From the NCBI GenBank assembly GCA_949710005.1, contig OX453287.1:2554305-2618304 (forward strand): a stretch of DNA of 64,000 nt. The letters are read 5' to 3'. The translations under genes and the position numbers were made by a program. The notes under the pieces are model-generated. The model was not told the origin of the DNA, ran no database searches, and saw nothing but the letters and a program-made list of their open reading frames with translations. This document shows, piece by piece, positions 10,805-21,490 of the stretch (its first letter is position 1; every line of letters begins with the position of its first letter). The stretch is from Ricordea florida. Taxonomy: Eukaryota > Cnidaria > Anthozoa > Corallimorpharia > Ricordeidae.

Positions 10805-13330
10805 CTCCAGTTTCTTTCCGTAAAATGATCGCTTTGCATGGTTTGATCCACAGATGAAAGAGTTGGAACCACACTGTATACGGAGTAAAACAAACAGCAC
10901 TACAGTACCGTACTGTTCCTCTGCTTTTCAAAGCGAGGTCACAGTACATTCTTAGATCCACAGATGAAAAAGGTAGAAGTACACAGTATACTATACTAGA
11001 GTACAAACGACACTGCATTACGTTTCCAAAAAAAAAAATAGTCACACGGCATGGTTTGATCCACAGATGAAAAAGGTAGAATCACACTGTATAGTAAAAA
11101 AAACAGTAGCACAGTACAGTACTGTTCAGTAGCTTTCCAAAGAATGGTCACACTGCATGGTTTGATCCACAGATGAAAAAGATAGAACCACACTGTATAG
11201 TAAAACAAACAGTACCACAGTACAGTACTGTTCAGTAGCTTTACAAAGAATGGTCACACTGCATGGTTTGATCAACAGATGAAAAAGTTAGAACCACACT
11301 GTGTAGTAAAACAAACAGTAGCACAGTACAGTACTGTTAAGTAGCTTTACAAAGAATGGTCACACTGCATGGTTTGATCCACAGATGAAAAAGGTAGAAC
11401 CACACTGTATAGTAAAAAAAACAGTAGCACAGTACAGTACTGTTAAGTAGCTTTACAAAGAATGGTCACACTGCATGGTTCGATCCACAGATGAAAAAGG
11501 TAGAATCACACTATATAGTAAAAAAAACAGTACCACAGTACAGTACTGTTCAGTAGCTGTACAAAGAATGGTCACACTGCATGGTTTGATCCACAGATGA
11601 AAAAGGTAGAATCACACTGTATAGTAAAAAAAACAGTAGCAAAGTACAGTACTGTTCAGTAGCTTTACAAAGAATGGTCACACTGCATGGTTTGATCCAC
11701 AGATGAAAAAGGTAGAATCACACTGTATAGTAAAAAAAACAGTAGCACAGTACAGTACTGTTCAGTAGCTTTACAAAGAATGGTCACACTGCATGGTTTG
11801 ATCCACAGATGAAAAAGTTAGAATCACACTGTATAGTAAAACAAACAGTAGCACAGTACAGTACTGTTCAGTAGCTTTCCAAAGAATAGTCACACTGCAT
11901 GGTTTGATCCACAGATGAAAAAGGTAGAACCACACTGTATAGTAAAAAAAACAGTAGCACAGTACAGTATTGTTAAGTAGCTTTACAAAGAATGGTCGCA
12001 CTGCATGGTTTGATCCACAGATGAAAAAGATAGAACCACACTGTATAGTAAAACAAACAGTACCACAGTACAGTACTGTTCAGTAGCTTTACAAAGAATG
12101 GTCACACTGCATGGTTTGATCCACAGATGAAAAAGATAGAATCACACTGTATAGTAAAAAAAACAGTAGCACAGTACAGTACTGTTAAGTAGCTTTACAA
12201 AGAATGGTCACACTGCATGGTTTGATCCACAGATGAAAAAGATAGAACCACACTGTGTAGTAAAACAAACAGTAGCACAGTACAGTACTGTTCAGTAGCT
12301 TTACAAAGAATGGTCACACTGCATGGTTTCATCCACAGATGAAAAAGATAGAACCACACTGTGTAGTAAAACAAACAGTAGCACAGTACAGTACTGTTCA
12401 GTAGCTTTACAAAGAATGGTCACACTGCATGGTTTGATCCACAGATGAAAAAGATAGAACCACACTGTGTAGTAAAACAAACAGTAGCACAGTACAGTAC
12501 TGTTCAGTAGCTTTACAAAGAATGGTCACACTGCATGGTTTGATCCACAGATGAAAAAGATAGAACCACACTGTATAGTAAAACAAACAGTAGCACAGTA
12601 CAGTACTGTTCAGTAGCTTTACAAAGAATGGTCACACTGCATGGTTTGATCCACAGATGAAAAAGATAGAACCACACTGTATAGTAAAACAAACAGTAGC
12701 ACAGTACAGTACTGTTCAGTAGCTTTACAAAGAATGGTCACACTGCATGGTTTGATCCACAGATGAAAAAGATAGAACCACACTGTGTAGTAAAACAAAC
12801 AGTAGCACAGTACAGTACTGTTCAGTAGCTTTACAAAGAATGGTCACACTGCATGGTTTGATCCACAGATGAAAAAGATAGAACCACACTGTGTAGTAAA
12901 ACAAACAGTAGCACAGTACAGTACTGTTCAGTAGCTTTACAAAGAATGGTCTCACTGCATGGTTTGATCCACAGATGAAAAAGATAGAACCACACTGTAT
13001 AGTAAAACAAACAGTAGCACAGTACAGTACTGTTCAGTAGCTTTACAAAGAATGGTCACACTGCATGGTTTGATCCACAGATGAAAAAGATAGAACCACA
13101 CTGTGTAGTAAAACAAACAGTAGCACAGTACAGTACTGTTCAGTAGCTTTACAAAGAATGGTCATGGCACATGCTTAGATCCACAAATGCACAGATGAAA
13201 AAGCTAGAAGTACACAGTATACTTAACTAGAGTACAAACGACATCACAGTATATTTCCAGACAATAGACACACTGCACGATTTGATCCACAGATGAAGAA
13301 GTTAGAACCACACTGTATAGTAAAGTAGGG
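10805..13330. repeat. 106-bp satellite array, ~23 units
   Basis: Tandem units of 106 bp; a landmark such as CACACTGCATGGTTTGATCC recurs at 11255, 11361, 11467 and so on. Central units (about 11250-13150) are nearly identical, while both ends are diverged and carry indels (for example ATTCTTAGATCCACAGATG near 10950 and 13170). Each unit contains ACAGTAC-A-GTACTGT, a 7-bp inverted repeat with a one-base centre. Antisense open frames here are by-products of the repeat. A diverged relative lies at 27380-27720. Confidence 0.95.
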
Positions 13331-13332
13331 CA

Positions 13333-13367
<35 letters not shown>

Positions 13368-13369
13368 AC
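13327..13369. repeat. CA microsatellite followed by poly-A
   Basis: A (CA)n run passes directly into a run of more than 20 A residues, at the diverged right edge of the satellite array. Confidence 0.9.
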
Positions 13370-13399
13370 AGAACATTACATTACTGTTCAGTGGCTCTC

Positions 13400-14240
13400 G
13401 AATAAATGGTGACAATTCGTTGAAGGATAGAAAAAGTTTAAAGCACGCCTTTTTAATAAAGCACTTGCCGTACCACAGTCTTACCAACAGTCTCTGGGGC
13501 GGAGAGCTTCATTGTGCAACTCAATGTGGGAATGGTATATTCAGTTCTGCTAGCTATTAATTAAACGTTTTTACGTACCTTATTTTACTGTAGATATAAC
13601 TCATTGTGCAGAGCTTAAAAGAAATCACGGCGGGAACCTAACACCATTTTGTCGAAAAACAACTCAATTCAGATTTTGGTTATTTCACTTGACTGGCATA
13701 TTAATCGTCATACCAAAACTAAGGAAGATTGTTTTCGCCAAAATAGCGGCTCACTACATTAACAAGCTCCGATTCGTTTCGTTTACTGGCCTTTTCTCAA
13801 TACGGCGACCGCTTGTGATTTCGTAAGTTCTGATTTCCATTTGTGACATCCACTGGGTCCTTCCACGTTTTCAGAAGTATTTCCACTCAATATGATAGAT
13901 TAGTGAAGAATCATTTAGTATGTCGCTTAGTATATTGCGCAGTGTTTACTAGCCGGTTTTATGGCGCTTTTTTCGGCAAATTGGCAAATGTTTACACACT
14001 TGATGTCGCAAGAAACATCATGTGCAGCGAGGAAGAATCCATTGCAGTTGTACTCTTAGAAGTAATCTAAGATGGAAGCTTAAATTCGTTTACTGGCCAA
14101 GATAAATTTCAATTTAAGCTGGAGTATTCTCGAAAAACTAAATTAGGAGGAAACACAAACAACACATAGTGTTGAAATTGAAGATTTGGGCATAACAAAC
14201 TCTGGTGTAAATTGAGAATCTACTTGGCAGGGAGACGAAG
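13400..14240. other. Intergenic, nothing recognised
   Basis: No supported gene. A 75-codon frame at 13843-14070 has no recognisable motif. Confidence 0.45.
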
Positions 14241-14935
14241 TAAAGCCTCTCATTTCTTAATAGACTTTGTTATGAAACGTGCAAGCTTTGTTTTTTTTTT
14301 CTGCGAGCCAAGTTAAACCTCAATTTATGCTTGAGTACGTACTTGAAGGCAAACACAGAACTTCAGTAAAGAAATACTCCAGTGTTAATCGAGAATTTTG
14401 CTGGGCAGGCTGGGAAAGCAAAGTTTGGTGTCGTAGCTTAGAATTCTAGGCGCGATGGAAGCTTCACTTTGTTTGTGAGTCAAGCCAAATCTAAATTTAC
14501 ACTGGAGTGTGGTCGAAAGATCACTTGTCGGGCACCGTCAACAAACTCCGGTGTAAATTAAGAATTTCACTTGGCAAGTAGCGAAATAAAGCTTCTCATC
14601 GTATTGTAGACTTATTAACGTGAAGTGCAAGCTTCACTTTGTTTTGCGAGCCAAGTTAAACCTCAATGTCGGCCGGAGTACTTGAAGTCAAACACAGAAC
14701 TTCAAGATAAAAGTAAATTCACCGGCGTAAATTGAGAATTAATTTTGGCGAGCAGACGAAAAGGAATACGTCATCGCATTGCAGAGTAATGTAAAGTGCA
14801 AGCTTTGCTTTGTTTGCGAGCCAAGTTAAACCTTAATTCATGCTGGAGTGTTGGCGGCAACAAAAATACCAGCGTGAATTGAGGATTTGACTTGGCTTGC
14901 AAACAAAGCAACGCTTGTCACTTTACATTATTCAG
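14240..14935. repeat. Diverged ~190-bp repeats, direct and inverted
   Basis: The phrase GCAAGCTT...TTTG..GCGAGCCAAGTTAAACC recurs near 14278, 14458 (diverged), 14628 and 14800. An inverted version follows at 14870-14925 (GACTTGGCTTGCAAACAAAGC). Between them, GTGTAAATTGAGAATT is also repeated. It looks like an old complex repeat or nested MITEs. Confidence 0.7.
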
Positions 14936-15099
14936 TAGCTTTGTAACTGGGACGAATAAGAACAAGTATAACACAAGCGATGTAAATCAGTTTCTTTATT
15001 CACTCTTGTAAACAAGTGCTTAGAAATACATGAGATGCAAATAAAGAAATGAAAGAGAAAATAACCTGCCTTTTAATGAGCATCACCTTCTCTAATTTT

Positions 15100-15275
15100 T
15101 TTAAAAAAAAACGGCGCATGCGTATCTGGCACGCCGTATTTTTTTCCTAAGTCTTTTGGCGGGAAAATTGCCAACATTTGAACAGGGGTCACCCTAGAAA
15201 ATAAAAAAAAAACTTGGCGCATGCGTATTTGGCGCCCTTTGGCGGGAAAATTAGGCCATTTTGAACAGGGAGCTG
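15100..15275. repeat. Direct repeat pair
   Basis: GGCGCATGCGTAT followed by CTTTTGGCGGGAAAATT and TTGAACAGGG occurs twice, at about 15113-15186 and 15216-15270. Confidence 0.7.
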
Positions 15276-15863
15276 CTGGAAAGACTCGTTATGCAAATAG
15301 AGAAACGAGACTGGAAGTAGGAGAGTGCAAATATTAAACCAGTGCGTTATTTAAATATTCGCGCATGTGCAGAAGGGCAAAATAGAGACTATTTTCGAAC
15401 AAATTTCTGGTTTATGCGTACTAGAGCAAAAGCGAGAATGTTTTTGAATTAGGCCTTTACCGCCTCAAACGCAACGCTGGTGCACTGGTTTAACGTTTAC
15501 AAACTCTGTTCTGGTTCAACAATCTTTATTTGCTTCAACTGTGTACAGTCAGGTTAGATTTCCTCAGTTCTTTGGCTTGGCTCTCTTGCTTTTACTAATT
15601 TCATATGAACAAGGCCTGAAAAAGTAATATAAACATACAACAATTAGACACAGTGACCATCAGCAAAATAATGATACCGCTTATGCTACGATTGCATGTT
15701 TTGAACTTCAAATTTATATTTGCCACGCGCTTAATGTTTCTGTCAGTGAGAGGCAAGCTTCTCACAGTTCAGACATCTGAATATGAAATATTCTAGCTGC
15801 CTCCATTTGTGCAAACTATCGCTTGTGGATATAACTGTGGCCGTACTACTATGAAGAGAGGAA
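15276..15863. other. Intergenic, nothing recognised
   Basis: AT-rich sequence without a supported gene or repeat. Confidence 0.45.
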
Positions 15864-15997
15864 GGAATGATTTCCGCACAGGTCCCTACTTCATTATGCA
15901 AGCTGTAGCCGTACAAGAAATGTTTGCACGCGCACTTCCCAAGACAATACAACTACAGCATGGATAATGAAGTAGGGACCTGTGCGGAAATCATTCC
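15864..15997. mobile_element. MITE family B copy 3
   Basis: This is the cleanest copy: the first ~34 bases (GGAATGATTTCCGCACAGG...) and the last ~34 are perfect reverse complements. The centre is shortened and diverged relative to the other copies. It abuts the left edge of the segmental duplication. Confidence 0.9.
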
Positions 15998-18249
15998 GAA
16001 AGATTCTCAAGTGAACTCGGTTGTGTCAACGTTGTCAAATTTGAGCGGTTTTCAAATGAAATAAATAAATGAATGAAATTCCTACAACCGGATTTTTTTT
16101 TTTCTGAACATTTCAGATTGTGCTTTTTGAATTCAGTGTATGTGGGGTTTAAAACCTGAATCCGCTCTGCTTAAAAATCGCTCGTATCTCAGTTAAGAAT
16201 AAAAGATTGAAGCAGCATTAGAACGGGACACTTTTGTCTTTGAATGAGAATTGCTCTAAAATTAATCAGGAGACAATGCCGTGAGTTTAGTCACCTTGCA
16301 GCCAAATTTCATATTCCTAGGATATGAAACGAAAAGTTGCTGTGAATTGATCTCGTCCATTGTGAAAAATATTGTAATATATATTAATAAACAAATTCTT
16401 CTGTAATGCGGATAAATACACTAGCTTCTACTGTAGGAAGTTGGGAGTAGAAAGACCTGTTACTGTAATGGACTGTATTGGTAAAATAAACCGGTTAACT
16501 GCGTGATATGAATTGTGAAGATGCTAAGAAGAATTTATATTATCACATTTTCCACGATGAACAACAACCCATTCCTTATCATTCCAAGTTCAGTTGGAGA
16601 CTCTTGATTTAAAAATGATCAACAGTTGCTGCGCAAGCGATAATACTAATATCGTAGCAGTTGCTAACAATATGCCGCAATTTCACTGTAACTGTCTGCC
16701 ATATCTTCCAAGTCAAGAATGTTCTACTTTAGTAACACTGTAACATTGATATGGACGAGAACTTGCATAATACGAAGAATTTGGTACAGTGACAATTATT
16801 GTCATGAGAAATATCCATCGGTTGTACAGCAACGAAGACACAAATAATGAATGCAATACAGTTACCTATCAAGCAGATATCACAAACTTACATTCCTCAT
16901 TAGCTCCGTTCGATTTAGACTGGCCTTCATCAGTCGTGTGTTCTCCACTTCATCAAATAAAACGTTCCCAAATCCAGGTTTGGCAAAACAATAAAATCCA
17001 TGAAACGGTCTACGGGCAACCTCCCATTAAAGCAGCGATTTTCCACTCTAAATCGTTGCTATATTTGACTAGCATGATAACGACAAACATTCATCGTTCG
17101 AAGCTTTCCTTCCCTTCCAACGTGGCCAAAACGAAGGTGACAAATCAAAGATGAATAAATTACATTTGCATAAAATAATTGCATTACAAAATAGCGATAT
17201 CATAACGACATACGTAGGTTCAAAATTGTTTTTGATGGTTGCGGATATCTGGGGATTTTAAAACGCTTTCTGATAATAAAAGGAAATAAATTGTTTTGTA
17301 AGCAGATAGAAATTTTTGGTTTTAAGGCATTGTATTCAGTTTAAGATAACTTAAAAAAAAACACGTTTATACTACTTTAATATTGCAAACTGAACGTGTT
17401 TGCTAGTTGAATTGTACCATTCCCCATGAATTTCTCAAAATGTTTATGCTAACAGCTGGTTCAGATTAAGGCAAATATCGCGTCATCTCGTCTACAGCGT
17501 AATCGTTGCATTCATTTTTCAGTGAGCATATTTATAGTCGTGTTGAATTGGAAAATTTGGATAGGGAACCGCGGGAACTGTGATATGCAGAAAGGAGAAA
17601 TTCTATCTTCCCATAGAGAAGATGAAAAGCGAAGGCCCCGGTAGAACCTGTTTCACTGCTGTTGCACTGCGCATGCGTACCTACCAGGTTGTCATCATGT
17701 TGTAAGGAGGTGTTTTGCTCAAGGTTAACTTAGAGAAAAAATTACTTCACAGAGGAGGGGGTCAAAGGCAACCCAGGACCTCCCTTCTTCTCCTCGCCCA
17801 CCCCTTCCCCCGTAGTTACGCCCCTGCTGGGGATACTCAGTAGGTATTGTGGGAAACTTACTAAAGATAATAGCCCGGGATTTTCACAGATCCATGAATT
17901 GTAAGCAAGATAAATGAATGAAGACTTACTGCTTTTGATTGGGCTTTTTGCACCGTTTTTATTTAATTGTAAACCGTCAAATTATCTCCAACTAAAAAAA
18001 ATGCGGCGAAAATGTCACTGCTTAATATTTAACAAAACGTTTTCACACACAGGTTTCACGGTGTAAAAGTAATTCGAGAGCATTCATCGATAAATACGGT
18101 TCAGAAAATGGAACTCAGTGTTAAAGAATAAACAATTGTAGCGGACGTTTATGTCGAAGGAAAGTAAAACAAAGACGAAAATATTGCAATTTTGCATTAG
18201 TCGCTGTGATTTTAATAGTTTAAAGCTGCCGCAAATTTTCCTCGTGTTT

Positions 18250-18600
18250 ATGTGTCCGATACTGTATGCCATATATGACTTTCAGTCTTCCTGTTTGACC
18301 TGTTTAAATATTGCATGCCATATATGACTTTATATGAATGTCCCTGTTAAATATTGAATGCCATATATGACTAATTCATGACTGTTTCTCTGTTAAATAA
18401 TTCATAACATATATGACTTCATTTTAGTCTCCCTGTAAAACATTGAATGCCATATATATGACTTAATCCATGCCTATTTCTCTGGTAAATATTGTACGTT
18501 ATATATAACATAATTCATGTCTGTTTCTCAGTATGTTAAACTTATGTGCCATGTATGACTTCATGTCAGTCTTTCTGTTGAATATTGCATGCAAGATAGC
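18250..18600. repeat. ~50-bp minisatellite (left copy)
   Basis: Imperfect units contain TTGAATGCCATATATGACTT followed by T/C-rich words such as AGTCTCCCTGTTAAAT or CATGACTGTTTCTCTG. There are about seven units. The same array is at 61725-62145 inside the other copy of the duplication. Confidence 0.85.
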
Positions 18601-18735
18601 TCCGACAAATCACTGATTCACAACTACCTATATCACGCTGACAAATTTAACGCAAATTGATTCTGGACGAATGGGTGGCATTAAGCCTGAGGCAAGGTGT
18701 GAATCATGAATGATGAATCACAACGTTTGGGTTTA

Positions 18736-19017
18736 GGGACGGACCATTAGAAAAGTGATGGGGGGGGGGGGGTGGGAAAAAAAAAATTCATGCAAGGGAA
18801 AATGCCAAGAAAAAAAATTCATGCAAAGAAGAAGGTAAAAAAAAATTCGTGCAGAAGGAAGGTCCAATTGTGACTTTTTCACACGTAGTAAAAAAATTCG
18901 TGCAGAGGGATTCACCTGAAAAAAAAAATTTCCTGCACAAGCAGTGAGCGAAAAAAAAAATCGTGCAAGCTGAAAATTCCCCACCCCCCCCCCATCACTT
19001 TTCTAATGGTCCGTCCC
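18736..19017. mobile_element. MITE family C copy 2, with its empty site in the window
   Basis: Termini are GGGACGGACCATTAGAAAAG and its reverse complement, flanked by TTA at 18733-18735 and 19018-19020. The homologous site in the other duplication copy (62291-62300, GTTTAATTGA) lacks the element and has a single TTA. That directly shows insertion with a 3-bp TTA duplication. The interior is in the opposite orientation to copy 1 at 9475. Confidence 0.93.
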
Positions 19018-19043
19018 TTAATTGAGGTATTTATTTCATGCAA

Positions 19044-21414
19044 GTCCCAAGTCCAAAGTCCCAAATATAGTACTTTCTGCATTGAAAAATGGTAACATTA
19101 GGCCAAGTAGTCACGAATTGTTTCCAATTTAGTTTTCTATATATAAACCTTTTAACCTGCGAATTTGGAACAAGAGAAAGTGAGGCCAGGTCTTTCGTCA
19201 TTTTCTCTTGTTCGAGATCATGGCTATAGAACCTGTGGTTTGTGGTACAGTTGTCCTTTAGTCAATTTATTATGACTCAAAGGCGTCAGGGCTTCTGCAG
19301 GGGTAATACTGTTTTAGTAACAGATGATGAGACCGATGACTGGCAGTGGATAAAAATAGGCTCGCAATGCGTGCATGTGGCTACCGAAGAACTGATTTGT
19401 GCGAGGAAATAGTAAGGATGGTTTCAACTTGTTGATGGTCATCTTTCAAGGACAACAGAAATAACTGAAAAAGAACTGAACCCAATTCGGGCTGAAAAAT
19501 CGCAGGTAGCTTATACGACACACCCAGCCACCCACCCACCCAAATTCTTAGACTATCTGCCCCCCTGAGAACGTACATGTGCGCGTACAAGGATCGAACT
19601 GAACTGCAGACGATTTTCAGAGATTTCTCGAAATAACGCTCAGACGTAGCTAAGTATCAAATGTGCATCAATCAAGGAAGCAGATACCGAGGCTTGAGTT
19701 CCGGGGCTATGAAATTACCATCACGTTATTTCCTTATTATACAGACACAAAGGGAAAATTAATTGCAAGCAGAAAGTTAACTTGAGCTGGCATTAAGACA
19801 TTATGCTCCGGATGTAATTCCAGCCAAAAAGGTGGAGTATTCAAATACAAGGATAAAGAGATTCAGATTAACATATTGTTATTAAACCCAAACAACATTA
19901 TAATCAATTTGCGAGGAATTAACTCGATCAATTTTCATCACATGTGACTTTGATTTGAGATTTTTGTTGATCTGTGAGCCGTCCAAGAGAGATTACTGCT
20001 TGGTGTGTCCATCTAAGCTTTCTGTGACAATGCTGAAGCGATACAGTCGATACTTCGCTCTCTCGACACTGCAGGCAGCTGGCACCTCAACTCGGTCAGA
20101 TTTCACTCGATGCGAAGTGCCCACCAAGAGTCTGATTTATTTCCGTTGCCGGAAGTGGCTCGGTATGTGATCTGACCACGAACTTATCCGATGACAATTG
20201 TGGGCTCCTGTCAATGAGTAAATTCGTGATCATTGTCCCCTTCAAAGTTAGAGACTCAGCTCGTCCAAGTGTGAACAATAACAGCACTTTGAGGGCACTG
20301 ACAATTTTTCACGTCGCCAGTATCTCACTCTATGCTCACAAGCGAGATTTACAGGTATGCCAATCTTAATTCACTGATCGACTGAATTCTCAGGAAGTCA
20401 AAATATTTCATTTCCTCTTTGCTCTTCTTCTTGGATTTTGAAACGTGGCCTGGAGCGCTTATTATTTGAATGGAATTTTCGGTGCATGTTTTGCGACAAA
20501 TGGTACTGTACTTTTTCTCGTGAAGGAAACGGAGCGGATTCATCTGTACCATTTGATCCGAACTTTCGCACGCCAGTAAGCTGGGGTCTAGTCCTGCGCT
20601 ACTTAGCTCAAAAGCGCGAACCGTCAAAACAAATGAAAAACATAACTAAAACAACCAAAACTTAAATCCTTCACACCTGGGGTGCGATAGGTGTGTTGGA
20701 GGAACTGGAAGAGATTTGGCGAGGAGAACAAGCAGTTTTTGCATTGATAAACTTGCAACACTTGATCATGATCATTCGCGATATCCGCCATGCTGTCTTC
20801 TCACAAATATCATCGTGAAGAACCTGGCACTGGTATTGTCAAATGGTACAGAAATTTTCGGATGTTCCAGTACAACCGAGAAAAAGGTAATACCTTGGAA
20901 GTATTACTTTTCAGTTTTCCGAAAACATTCCACCGGAATAGACCGTTCCATTTGAACTTTTACCGGAATTTTCAGTTTTTCCGTACAAATGGTAAGTGTC
21001 CCTGTTTTCGAGAGACGGAGCTTCGTAACGCGCTACGGGGACGTTTACACGTCGTGTAATTTACTCCAAAAGAAGCGGTCGGCCACAACAAAGTTTCGAA
21101 GTGAATGATGTTCAATAGAAGTTAAGTAAACAGCTAAGAACGTGACATTTGAAGATACCGATGTATTCATTAATTATGTGGATTCTTTAGTGAGTCAGTA
21201 TTGAGCTTATCTTGCCGCGGCAGGGTTTAGTCCTGTTGCGCTATTACTTTACGAAGAGGCAAGGGAGCTATCAGTCGGATTAACTTCCTCATTTACCATG
21301 TTAGCTTGACCAAGCTGTGATCTGAATGCTGTTTTTGAGGCGACAAATTGACTGAATTAAGATCACTAGGGAGTGTCAAGGAACTTTAAGGACAAAGGAA
21401 ACCACATCGTACCA
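19044..21414. other. Upstream region of the FGFR-like gene, no exon recognised
   Basis: No earlier coding exon is visible. The 20440-21000 part contains phrases such as AAATGGTAC and TTTTCGG in both orientations and looks like decayed interspersed repeats. The promoter and 5' UTR of the FGFR-like gene presumably lie somewhere in the last few hundred bases, but I see no convincing TATA box. Confidence 0.4.
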
Positions 21415-21490
21415 ATGTTTCAACTTATGGAAACGGTGCTGTTTATTTCTACTGCCCTGTTGCTGATGCGTGATGCCGAGCCGTGTTCAG
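21415..21490 (+). CDS. FGFR: FGFR-like exon 1: signal peptide
   Basis: The ATG at 21415 opens a 25-codon exon: MFQLMETVLFISTALLLM, then RDAEPCS, ending in one base (G) before the donor GTAAAA at 21491. A hydrophobic core (VLFISTALLLM) followed by small and polar residues is a typical secretory signal peptide. Phase 1 at the donor matches the phase-1 start of the D1 exon 5.3 kb downstream, and the combination is what an Ig-receptor needs. A second in-frame ATG lies four codons in (21427); both leave the hydrophobic core intact. Assignment to this gene is inferred from phase, strand and content; another small exon may lie in between. Confidence 0.72.

Larger units (their letters stand above)
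15998..19043. repeat. Segmental duplication, left copy
   Basis: This block matches 59835-62319 in the same orientation and order, at roughly 90% identity by eye, with insertions and deletions. Shared landmarks include GATGCTAAGAAGAATTTAT (16518; 60241 with one change), the sequence around 16789-17154, and the ATATATGAC minisatellite. This copy has an extra ~450 bp at 17370-17860 and an inserted family C MITE. A 121-codon frame at 16789-17154 is interrupted by CAA-to-TAA in the other copy, so I do not call it a gene. Confidence 0.88.

Noticed and set aside
10805..13330. Possible CRISPR array (regular repeats)
   Set aside because: The 106-bp unit is continuous with no unique spacers, and the host is eukaryotic.
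10791..13487. Minus-strand open frames across the 106-bp satellite
   Set aside because: They are translations of the tandem repeat unit with no independent coding signal.
16789..17154. 121-codon open frame in the left segmental duplication
   Set aside because: The homologous right copy has an in-frame stop (CAA to TAA near 60602) and frameshifts; no known domain. Non-coding repeat.
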